DNA of 64,000 bases, from positions 1 through 64,000 of the forward strand of contig JBCAXE010000016.1 of assembly GCA_038534195.1 (NCBI GenBank). The letters run 5' to 3'. This DNA comes from JAJFFW01 sp038534195. GTDB lineage: Bacteria > Pseudomonadota > Alphaproteobacteria > Caulobacterales > Parvularculaceae. Positions 57,260 through 64,000 of the stretch are shown in pieces. The notes beneath the pieces are model-generated. The model saw only the letters and a list, made by a program, of their open reading frames with translations. It searched no databases and had not been told where the DNA came from. Each line of letters opens with the position of its first letter. Position 1 is the first letter of the stretch. Made by a program: the position numbers and the translations under genes.

Positions 57260-58159
57260 TCAGGACCGTCGCCGATAGAGCCACACCATAAACCCGCCGG
57301 CGATCAGGTGCCAAACGCCCCACACAGCCGTGAGCGCGGCTGCGCCGCCGAGGCCCTCCAATTGACCGAGCAGGATCACGAGGGCGAGCCCAGTGTTCTG
57401 CAGTCCAATCTCGAAGGTGAGCGCCCGCCGGGTCGGGCCGCCGACTTTCAAAAGTGCGCCGATCACGGCGCCGAGGGCGAATGCAGCGGAGGAATGGATG
57501 ATCACCGGCGGCAAGATCAGGCCGGTCGCCGCGAGAAGTTTCGGTGTCTTATCGAAAGTCCCGACAATAACGATGACGGCCAATATAAAGGCGCCGATGG
57601 CGGCGCCCGGTTTTCTGATGCGCGCGGCGAGGTTCGGCGCCCAGCGGGCGGTCGACATGCCGAGCCCCAAGGGAACCGCGAGAAGCGCCGTGGTCTGCAA
57701 TACAAACGCGATTGCATTGAATTCGATCGATTGCAGCAACGACGCGGTGGGCGGATAGAGGCTCGCCCATAAAAGGATCGCTGCGGGTGTGAAGAATGCG
57801 GCGATGACGCTCGACGTAGCGGTGAGGGCGACAGAGAGCGCCGTGTCGCCGCGCGAAAAGTAAGTCATCATGTTCGATACATTACCGCCGGGACAGGCGG
57901 CGACGACGATCATACCGAGCGCGATGGAGGCTGGCGGCGAAATCAGAAAGACGAGGGCCAGCGTCAGGAGCGGCAGGCCAATCACTTGCCCGACGACGCC
58001 GCTCGCATAAACGCGGGGGCGGTCGAGCAGCGCCTTGAAGTCGCGCACTTCAAGTCCGAGCGCCACTGAAAACATGATCATGAATAGCGCCAGCGCAAGG
58101 CCGACCTGCGAGGCCGGATCGAGCGCTATCCGAAGTTGATCCAGCGTCTGCGCGTCCAT
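57260..58159 (-). CDS. BASS-family (bile acid:sodium symporter) transporter
   Basis: This 299-residue membrane protein has about nine hydrophobic helices and the BASS motifs: FSVALGLEVRDFKALLDRP, then GMIVVAACPGGNVSNMMTYFSRGDTALSV (cation-binding signature), and ALTFEIGLQNTGLALVILLGQ. Such transporters co-import organic anions with sodium. The carried substrate is unknown, and the next gene encodes the D-aminoacylase. Confidence 0.88.
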   Translation of the reverse strand: MDAQTLDQLRIALDPASQVGLALALFMIMFSVALGLEVRDFKALLDRPRVYASGVVGQVIGLPLLTLALVFLISPPASIALGMIVVAACPGGNVSNMMTYFSRGDTALSVALTATSSVIAAFFTPAAILLWASLYPPTASLLQSIEFNAIAFVLQTTALLAVPLGLGMSTARWAPNLAARIRKPGAAIGAFILAVIVIVGTFDKTPKLLAATGLILPPVIIHSSAAFALGAVIGALLKVGGPTRRALTFEIGLQNTGLALVILLGQLEGLGGAAALTAVWGVWHLIAGGFMVWLYRRRS

Positions 58160-58191
58160 TCAGGCGCGCTCGCGGCTGGCAGAAGCGGCGA

Positions 58192-58692
58192 TCAATAGTT
58201 GCTCCAGAGAATTAGCCTTAGAATGACCGCCGTGATCAACAGTCCCGCCCAGAAGGTGAGGCGGATGCGGAGCGCTCCGTACCATGACGGTAAGTTGCCG
58301 GCGTCAACTGCGCGCAGATCGCGCAGGAGAAGATAAATCAGCGCCACAAGAACTAACCCATGGCGCCATGCACCTGGGATGACGAGCGTGAAAGGCAAGT
58401 TTCCCCACACCGCGACCCATACGACGAGGGCTACAATCATGCCAGGCAGCAGCGGCTCGTTATCTGCGCGCCCTCCCACGAGCAAACCGCCTGCGCCGAC
58501 GCCCGCCATGTAAGCGGCGATGATCCCGCCATAGGCGAGGACCATCGAATGCATGGTGCGGGCGAAAATATCGCCTCCGGGGAAAAGCGGTGCGATCCAA
58601 ACCGCCGCGGCGCCGAAAAGGAATGGGACGAGACCCATGAGGCCCAGTCGCGTCATTTCAGCCCGCCGGTTGTCGCCGCCTGCGCCTGCCAT
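58192..58692 (-). CDS. DUF3429 membrane protein (copy 1)
   Basis: This 166-residue protein has five hydrophobic helices and the DUF3429 pattern of short loops (LGLMGLVPFLFGAAAVW, then MVLAYGGIIAAYMAGVGAG, then LVIPGAWRHGLVLVALIYLLLRDLRAV). GGAGAGA precedes the ATG. It is the second of two adjacent DUF3429 genes, 12 nt after the first, with low identity to it. Function unknown. Confidence 0.78.
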   Translation of the reverse strand: MAGAGGDNRRAEMTRLGLMGLVPFLFGAAAVWIAPLFPGGDIFARTMHSMVLAYGGIIAAYMAGVGAGGLLVGGRADNEPLLPGMIVALVVWVAVWGNLPFTLVIPGAWRHGLVLVALIYLLLRDLRAVDAGNLPSWYGALRIRLTFWAGLLITAVILRLILWSNY

Positions 58693-58704
58693 GGTTTCTC
58701 TCCG

Positions 58705-59214
58705 CTACGTCGCCACGATCGCGGCGAGCGCAAACAGGAAAGAGAATTCCATGAGAATCGTCAATGGCGTTCTAACGCCAAGATACCAGTCCGGCGCGCC
58801 GGATCCGCGCCTTGTCGCCCGCAAATCGTCTATCAGGAGAATCGGTAATGCGATCACGATCAGAGCGAAGCGCGCGCGCATATCGTCGAGCACGAAAATC
58901 GGCATGGCGATCAGGAGCGGAACAACGCCGCCGAGGAGATGGCGGAAGGTAGGGCCGTCCGGGCGCATCACCGCGACGCCCCAGCGAACGCCGCCGAAAA
59001 ACGCGATTAGCGCGCCGCCGTAGAGCGCCATGAAGCTGAGCGCCAACGGCCCGAAATCTTCCTTGCGCAGGACCACCAGTAACGCGGCGATAATCAGCGG
59101 CAAGGCGCCAGCGTAGGCGAGAACCGCCGCCGCATGCGGCAGTCCTTTCGCGCGCGGCGGTTGTGTGTACAGAGAGTGATGATTGGTGAGCGCGTCGAAA
59201 GTTTGGCCAGTCAT
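58705..59214 (-). CDS. DUF3429 membrane protein (copy 2)
   Basis: This 169-residue protein has a polar N-terminal tail and five hydrophobic helices, with FMALYGGALIAFFGGVRWGVAVM as the family core and LLIDDLRATRRGSGAPDWYLGVRTPLT before the last helix, the same order as the adjacent gene. Its ATG follows AAGGAGGG, the strongest ribosome-binding site of the run, consistent with being the first gene of the long minus-strand unit. The pair looks like an old tandem duplication. Confidence 0.8.
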   Translation of the reverse strand: MTGQTFDALTNHHSLYTQPPRAKGLPHAAAVLAYAGALPLIIAALLVVLRKEDFGPLALSFMALYGGALIAFFGGVRWGVAVMRPDGPTFRHLLGGVVPLLIAMPIFVLDDMRARFALIVIALPILLIDDLRATRRGSGAPDWYLGVRTPLTILMEFSFLFALAAIVAT

Positions 59215-59379
59215 GAAAGCCCTCCTTTTCCTTCGTTATTGCGCCTTTTTTATTTGTGAACGGGAATGATCCCTAACCACCCCGCCAAGAGCGACATGGC
59301 GACGCAGACAAAGTCGCAACTGGGCGGCCTGTTCGGTGCGAGGCCTTAAATCGGTCGCCCGATCTCGACTTTCAGTACA

Positions 59380-59415
59380 GAAAGCGCCGCCGATGGCCCC
59401 ACCGGCGGCGCTTTC
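59380..59415 (-). terminator. Possible terminator after the PodJ-like gene
   Basis: A 13-bp perfect stem (GAAAGCGCCGCCG / CGGCGGCGCTTTC) with a 10-nt loop lies 16 nt beyond the PodJ-like stop. The T-tract is short (CTTTC inside the stem), so it is a strong hairpin but not a textbook terminator. It should separate the polarity gene from the DUF3429-to-HMG-CoA lyase run. Confidence 0.6.
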
Positions 59416-59430
59416 AAGAATAATGTGTGA

Positions 59431-62205
59431 TCAGGAAGCGGGTGCGACTTCGTTCGCGACCGGGTTCGCAGGCGTCGGCGCCCAGGCCTCGACCGATGCG
59501 TCGAGCTCGCTCTTTAGCGGCGCATCAATAATGTTGGCGAGGCCTGCCGCGAGCGACGCCGCTTGCTCATCGCCGTTCTTCGCCGCGAGCGAATACCAAT
59601 AATAGGCCTGCCCGGCGTCTTGAACGCCCTCTGCGCCGTCCGCCCCCGGATGATAAATGGCGCCGAGATTATACTGAGAATCCACGAGCGCGCGGTTGCC
59701 GGCTTGCTCAAAATACTCAACCGCAGCGTTGAGGTCAGCCGCGCCGCCTTCGCCTTGCGCCGTCATGACGCCGACGCGATGCATGGCGAGCACATTGCCG
59801 CCCTCAGCGGCGCGTTCGAACCAGATTCGCGCCTGCGTCTGGTCCTGATCAACGCCTTGGCCGGTTTTGTAGAGCTCGCCGAGCTGCAGTTGCGCCGGCG
59901 GATGGCCGAGCGCGGCTGACTCTTGCAATTGCTGGATTGCGGCGGCTTCATCTTCCGGCGTTTGCGCAAGCTGCAGCGCTGCAACACCTTGTAGATAGAG
60001 ATCGCGCGGCTGAACCGTGGGCGCTGCAACTGGCGCTTCGGGCACTTCCGCCACTGTTGCATTGTCCACGCTCGCCGGTTGTTGGCTTGCGGCGGGAACG
60101 GGCCGATCGCCTTGCGTCACCGCGATACGCGCGTCGGGTTTGTCGCCTGCGGGCGCCAGGAAGACGTCTTTCACAATGAAGAAGAGGGCGATCACCGCCA
60201 GCAGGATGGAAGCACCGAGTGCGAGCGTTACAGGTTTCGTGGTGACGCCGCTAAACGCTTTCTTGGCGGCGCCGCTCAGGTTCGGATCGTCGCCATCTTC
60301 CGTGTCGTCCTTAAAGTCAGCGACTTCATCGGGCGTTTCCTCGTCGCTTTTTTTTTCGGATGCGTCCGCTTTGGCGCCGCCGGGCAGGCGGTTGCGCAAA
60401 CCTGCGAATGCGTCGCTCAGGCGAGCAGCGAGTGAGCCGTCGTTGGCGTCCTCCTCGTCATCGTCCTGATCGAAATCGATAACGTCAGGCGCTAACGAAG
60501 CGCGCGCTGGTTTCTTGGCCTCCAGCGGCGCCGGCTCTTCCATGCCTGCTGCGGCCTTGGCGGCTTCTTCGCGCTTGCGTTTGATGCGCGCTGCGAGAAT
60601 GGCGCGTTGTTTTTTCGTGAGTTTGGGCTTCGGCTTGCCTTCTTCTTCGCTAGCGGCCGCGTCACGCGCCGCCCGGCGCGCGGCCTTCAAGTAATCGTCG
60701 GCGGCGCTCGCGATTGACTCGGGTTTTTCTTCGGCTTGCGCTTCCGCGGGCGAGGGGACGTCCATCTCGTCCTTAAGGTCCGGCGTCGGCGACACATGCG
60801 CTGCTTCGTCGTCGGCTACATCTTCGAGGAAAGATTTTTTTGGATCTTGCTTCTTCGGCGCATCCTCACGCAGGCCGAGCCCTTCAAGTTCCGCCAGGAC
60901 CGCGTCCAGATCGGTCGGCGCGTCCGCTGGTTTTTCTTCGGTCTCACCGATCGCGCCATAGGGATTGTCTGCGTCGCTCGGCTCTTCTTCGAAGGCCTGG
61001 CGCACCTCGGCGAGGATGTCCTCGCCTTCGTCCTGTTCGGCGGCGCCCAGCGCGTCATCTTCGTCGAGGTCCACGGTGAAGGCGTCTTTATCCGGCTGGT
61101 CGTCTTCGTCGAGATCAAACGCGGCGAGCGCTTCATCAAGTTCAGCATCGACTTGCGGGGCGGCGAGGGGCGCTTCGTTGAAGAGCGCCGCGGGTTTTTC
61201 GTTTTCCGATTGCTCAAGCCGGGCGACCATGTCGTCGAACGAGCGCTGCAGCGATGAGATGCGTTCATCAGTGCGCTGGGCGACTGCGGCGACCGCGGCT
61301 TCAATCTCGCTGGTGTCGGCGGCTTCGGGCGCATCCATCGTCGAGAATTGCTCGCGCAGTTGGACAATTGTCTCGGAGACTTTGTGCACGCCCTCGGCGC
61401 TGCGTTTTTCTGCGGCGTCGATCTGGCTGGAGAGTTTGACGATAGAGTTTTCGAGCGCCTGTATTTGGTCGCCGCCGCGTTTGATTTCGTCGCCCAGGAC
61501 GCGCAGCCGCGCCCCGGTTCTTTCAACGAATTTCGCATCGACGGCGCCGCTGGCGTCCTGATTGAGCTTGGACGCTTCAGAAGCGATGCGCTCGGCGCGC
61601 GAAATCCGGGCGGCGAGACCGTCAACGGCGTTTTTCAGATAATTGATTGCACTCGCCGCTTGCGGATCGCTCTCGGCGCCTTCAAGGCGCGTCGCCATCT
61701 GCTGGAGCTGTTTTTCCTGCGACTCAAGGCGCAACAGCGCTTCCTTGTGGGCCGTATCGAATTGGAGCGCCACTTGGCCGACCGCTTTTTCGAGCGCCTT
61801 TAAGGTGTCGATGCGCTGGCGGTCCTGGGATTTCTCTTCAAGGCGCGTCAGGCGTTCGGCGAGAGCGCTGTTGTTTCCGCCGCCGCCCCCGCTCCGTTCA
61901 AGCCGCTGAACCCGTTCGACGACATTCCCGACATTGCGCACGAGATCATTCAATGCGTCAGCGCTTTTGCCTTCGGCGGTGGCGACGCGCGTGTTCAGCG
62001 CTTCGATCGCCGTAATGACGTCCTTGAGTTTCAGGCCCTCGACCACACCGCCGGAAGTTTGCGGGGCGCCCGCGCTATAAATCATCTGGTTCAACCAGGC
62101 GCCGACCGTCATGCCCTCTTTCTGGGCGGCTTCCTTGGCTGTCTCCCTGGCGTCCCGTTCTATGCCTTTGACGCTCCAGGGTGCGTTTGATTTGGTCGAT
62201 GCCAT
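59431..62205 (-). CDS. PodJ-like cell-polarity protein with SEL1 repeats
   Basis: This 924-residue protein starts like PodJ (APWSVKGIERDARETAKEAAQKEG). It then has a coiled-coil region (about 75-320) and a long acidic disordered stretch with a basic KKQRAILAARIKRKREEAAK cluster. One membrane helix follows (about 658-678), and a periplasmic C-terminus holds several SEL1/TPR-like repeats (about 750-890, LGELYKTGQGVDQDQTQAR, YNLGAIYH). In Caulobacter, PodJ marks one pole and recruits pilus, stalk and division factors. The peptidoglycan-binding domain at the end of Caulobacter PodJ is not visible here. A CtrA box lies upstream. Confidence 0.85.
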   Translation of the reverse strand: MASTKSNAPWSVKGIERDARETAKEAAQKEGMTVGAWLNQMIYSAGAPQTSGGVVEGLKLKDVITAIEALNTRVATAEGKSADALNDLVRNVGNVVERVQRLERSGGGGGNNSALAERLTRLEEKSQDRQRIDTLKALEKAVGQVALQFDTAHKEALLRLESQEKQLQQMATRLEGAESDPQAASAINYLKNAVDGLAARISRAERIASEASKLNQDASGAVDAKFVERTGARLRVLGDEIKRGGDQIQALENSIVKLSSQIDAAEKRSAEGVHKVSETIVQLREQFSTMDAPEAADTSEIEAAVAAVAQRTDERISSLQRSFDDMVARLEQSENEKPAALFNEAPLAAPQVDAELDEALAAFDLDEDDQPDKDAFTVDLDEDDALGAAEQDEGEDILAEVRQAFEEEPSDADNPYGAIGETEEKPADAPTDLDAVLAELEGLGLREDAPKKQDPKKSFLEDVADDEAAHVSPTPDLKDEMDVPSPAEAQAEEKPESIASAADDYLKAARRAARDAAASEEEGKPKPKLTKKQRAILAARIKRKREEAAKAAAGMEEPAPLEAKKPARASLAPDVIDFDQDDDEEDANDGSLAARLSDAFAGLRNRLPGGAKADASEKKSDEETPDEVADFKDDTEDGDDPNLSGAAKKAFSGVTTKPVTLALGASILLAVIALFFIVKDVFLAPAGDKPDARIAVTQGDRPVPAASQQPASVDNATVAEVPEAPVAAPTVQPRDLYLQGVAALQLAQTPEDEAAAIQQLQESAALGHPPAQLQLGELYKTGQGVDQDQTQARIWFERAAEGGNVLAMHRVGVMTAQGEGGAADLNAAVEYFEQAGNRALVDSQYNLGAIYHPGADGAEGVQDAGQAYYWYSLAAKNGDEQAASLAAGLANIIDAPLKSELDASVEAWAPTPANPVANEVAPAS

Positions 62206-62517
62206 GTGACTCTTTCCACAGGCGGATCGCCTGCGCCCCTTTTCAGGCTCTTTTTAGATCTACGGCGCCCAAAGCGCATTGAACGAGGGGTAAGGTGCTT
62301 CGGCCAACACGCAAAGGGTAAAATGCCTGATTCTATGGTCACAAAGCGGGATGATGTTTAATGTTACGTTAACGAAACCTGGTGCGCGGCGACCGCGACG
62401 AATTGGTGCTGCATCGCTTGCTTTACGCGCTGCAACAAAGAGCTAGATTGGAGCCGTGTACATAGACCCCGCGCACGGCGTCGACGCCAGCGCGGGGCGG
62501 ATTGAGGATCGACCACC
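62206..62517. promoter_or_regulatory. Divergent regulatory region between the PodJ-like and acyl-CoA dehydrogenase genes
   Basis: This 312-nt gap has no gene. It holds a perfect CtrA box (62358-62373) and two GANTC sites (62208-62212 and 62329-62333). Toward the PodJ-like gene, the TTAA half-site could act as a -35 with CCATAG 17 nt further on as a -10. Toward the acyl-CoA dehydrogenase, GCTAGATT at 62442-62449 resembles an alphaproteobacterial -10. I saw nothing else in it. Confidence 0.6.
62358..62373. promoter_or_regulatory. CtrA-binding box TTAA-N7-TTAAC
   Basis: The sequence is TTAATGTTACGTTAAC, a perfect match to the full CtrA consensus. It lies 153 nt upstream of the PodJ-like start and 145 nt upstream of the acyl-CoA dehydrogenase start. 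CtrA is the master cell-cycle regulator of Caulobacter-type bacteria. A GATTC methylation site lies 25 nt away. Confidence 0.7.
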
Positions 62518-64000
62518 ATGACGGTTTATAACGCCCCTACGCGCGATATGCAGTTTCTCCTGCATGATGTTCTGCAGATCGGGAAATATTCAAATCTGCC
62601 GGGGTTCGCAGACGCCAGCGAAGATGTGGTGAACGCCATCATTGAGGAGGGCGGCAAGCTCGCGAGCAACGTGCTCCATCCGTTGAACCATGTGGGCGAT
62701 CAGGAAGGGTGTGTTCGTAACGACGACGGATCGGTGAAAACGCCGACGGGATTCAAAGAAGCCTACGACCAGTTTCGCGACGGCGGCTGGCAGGGGCTTT
62801 CGTTTGATTCCGATTATGGCGGTCAGGGTCTGCCTTACATTCTATCAGTGGTGATGAATGAGATGGTCTCCGGCGCGAACATGGCGTTCGGGATGTATCC
62901 GGGACTGGCGATGGGCGCGGCCAACGCCCTTCACGCCCACGGCTCAGACGAGCAGAAACAAAAATACCTGCCGAAGATCATCAGCGGCGAGTGGGGCGGC
63001 ACCATGAACCTCACCGAGCCCCATTGCGGGACCGACCTCGGCTTGTTGCGATCGAAGGCTGTCCCGCAAGGCGACGGCAGCTACAAGATTTCGGGTCAGA
63101 AAATCTGGATCTCTGCCGGGGAACACGATCTGACTGACAACATCATCCACCTGGTTCTCGCGCGGATCGAAGGCGCGCCGGAAGGCGTTAAAGGCATCTC
63201 GCTTTTTGTGGTGCCGAAATATCTGGTGAATGACGACGGCTCGCTCGGCGAACGCAATGCGGTCGAGTGCGGCGGCCTTGAGAGCAAGATGGGCATTCAC
63301 GGCAACGCCACCTGCGTTATGAACTATGACGACGCGACCGGCTGGCTTGTGGGCGAGGAAAACAAAGGCCTCAAAGCTATGTTCGTGATGATGAATGAAG
63401 CGCGTCTCGGCGTCGCCATTCAAGGGCTCGCGATCTCGGACGTGGCGTATCAAAACGGCGCCGCCTATGCGCAGGACCGTCTGCAGGGGCGTTCGCTGAC
63501 TGGGCCGAAAGAACCGGAAAAGCCGGCTGACCCGATCATCGTTCATCCCGACGTGCGCCGCATGCTCCTTGAGCAAAAAGCGACCATTGAGGGCGGGCGC
63601 GCATGGATGTACTGGTCCGCATTGCAGGCCGACCTCCATCATAAATCAGAGGACGAAGCGACGCGCGAAAAAGCAGACGACATCTTGGGGCTGATGACCC
63701 CCGTTCTGAAAGCCTATCTCACCGACCGCGGCTTCTGGCATGCTTCAACGGCGCTGCAGGTGCTGGGCGGGTCCGGATACACGCAGGAATGGGGCATGGA
63801 GCAGTTCGTCCGCGACGCCCGGATCGCCATGATCTACGAAGGCGCCAACGGCATTCAGGCGCTCGATCTCGTGGGCCGGAAGTTGCCGCATAATGGCGGG
63901 CGCGCCATCCAGTCGTTCTTTGCGGAGATCGACGATTTCGTAAAAGACAATAGCGGCGATGAGGCGTTGAAGCCTTATGTGGAAGGCCTCGCAGACGCCA
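62518..64000 (+). CDS. Long-form acyl-CoA dehydrogenase, DmdC-like (3' end outside the window)
   Basis: Open from the ATG at 62518 to the last base, so the 3' end is missing (about 494 residues seen of an expected 600). It begins with the same extra N-terminal domain as the gene at 41990 (APTRDMQFLLHDVLQ) and has MNLTEPHCGTDLGLLRSKA, SGQKIWISAGEHD, KMGIHGNATCVMNY and GGSGYTQEWGMEQFVRDARIAMIYEGANGIQALDL. GAGGATC lies before the ATG. This is a paralogue of the 41990 gene; the two differ clearly, so they may prefer different acyl-CoAs. Confidence 0.9.
   Translation, partial: MTVYNAPTRDMQFLLHDVLQIGKYSNLPGFADASEDVVNAIIEEGGKLASNVLHPLNHVGDQEGCVRNDDGSVKTPTGFKEAYDQFRDGGWQGLSFDSDYGGQGLPYILSVVMNEMVSGANMAFGMYPGLAMGAANALHAHGSDEQKQKYLPKIISGEWGGTMNLTEPHCGTDLGLLRSKAVPQGDGSYKISGQKIWISAGEHDLTDNIIHLVLARIEGAPEGVKGISLFVVPKYLVNDDGSLGERNAVECGGLESKMGIHGNATCVMNYDDATGWLVGEENKGLKAMFVMMNEARLGVAIQGLAISDVAYQNGAAYAQDRLQGRSLTGPKEPEKPADPIIVHPDVRRMLLEQKATIEGGRAWMYWSALQADLHHKSEDEATREKADDILGLMTPVLKAYLTDRGFWHASTALQVLGGSGYTQEWGMEQFVRDARIAMIYEGANGIQALDLVGRKLPHNGGRAIQSFFAEIDDFVKDNSGDEALKPYVEGLADA

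Noticed and set aside
1..64000. tRNA, rRNA, CRISPR, insertion sequence, prophage or riboswitch
   Set aside because: I read the intergenic gaps for cloverleaf arms, repeat-spacer patterns, terminal inverted repeats and known aptamer cores and found none.

Overview
The window is a densely packed stretch of alphaproteobacterial chromosome with high GC and few gaps. It most resembles the stalked or budding marine groups (Hyphomonadaceae / Parvularculaceae / Caulobacterales-like). The lineage evidence is the rsfS-rlmH-envC-ctpA-rppH block, families largely confined to Alphaproteobacteria (TIGR02301, TIGR02302/DUF4175, DUF2125, the zinc-ribbon/DUF3426 protein beside ftsE), a PodJ-like polarity protein, and a perfect CtrA box with nearby GANTC sites. 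No rRNA, tRNA, CRISPR array, insertion sequence or prophage was seen.

Layout: 1-663 is the end of the ATP synthase operon (atpD, atpC). 1141-8616 is a minus-strand block for RNA turnover, ribosome maturation and envelope hydrolase control (nadD-egtD fusion, rsfS, rlmH, envC-like, ctpA, yibQ-like, rppH). 8802-15601 holds hpt, a zinc-ribbon protein divergent from ftsE-ftsX, then a DUF218/plsC/DUF2125 run and a histone-like HU. 15695-29613 mixes peptidases, a TPR lipoprotein, GST, an Old Yellow Enzyme, obgE, the very large TIGR02302 protein and an argH-lptM-lysA operon in which lptM encodes only 38 residues. 29695-36685 holds a KAS III, tag, MAPEG, ygfZ divergent from pyrC, TIGR02301, Nudix, yedK and yaaA. 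36698-43768 holds an FAD oxidase, two envelope lipoproteins (one a metzincin protease), Sua5 and an acyl-CoA dehydrogenase.

43777-45441 contains a MazE/AbrB-Doc type toxin-antitoxin module whose consensus promoter is buried in a symmetric palindromic operator, with a phosphoesterase 3 nt downstream. 47013-59214 is one unbroken minus-strand run of about fourteen tightly spaced genes. It combines leucine/isovalerate catabolism (methylcrotonyl-CoA carboxylase, enoyl-CoA hydratase, HMG-CoA lyase) with a D-aminoacylase, an iron alcohol dehydrogenase, a hotdog thioesterase and a BASS transporter. The window closes with a PodJ-like polarity factor, a cell-cycle-type regulatory region and a second, truncated, long acyl-CoA dehydrogenase.

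The most unusual gene is a single open frame joining NadD (NAD biosynthesis) to an EgtD-like histidine methyltransferase (ergothioneine pathway), with no EgtB in view. Other points worth attention are the operator architecture of the toxin-antitoxin module, the CtrA/GANTC signals before the polarity gene, a near-consensus CRP-like site before the metzincin gene, and a translationally coupled 38-residue ORF in the leucine cluster.
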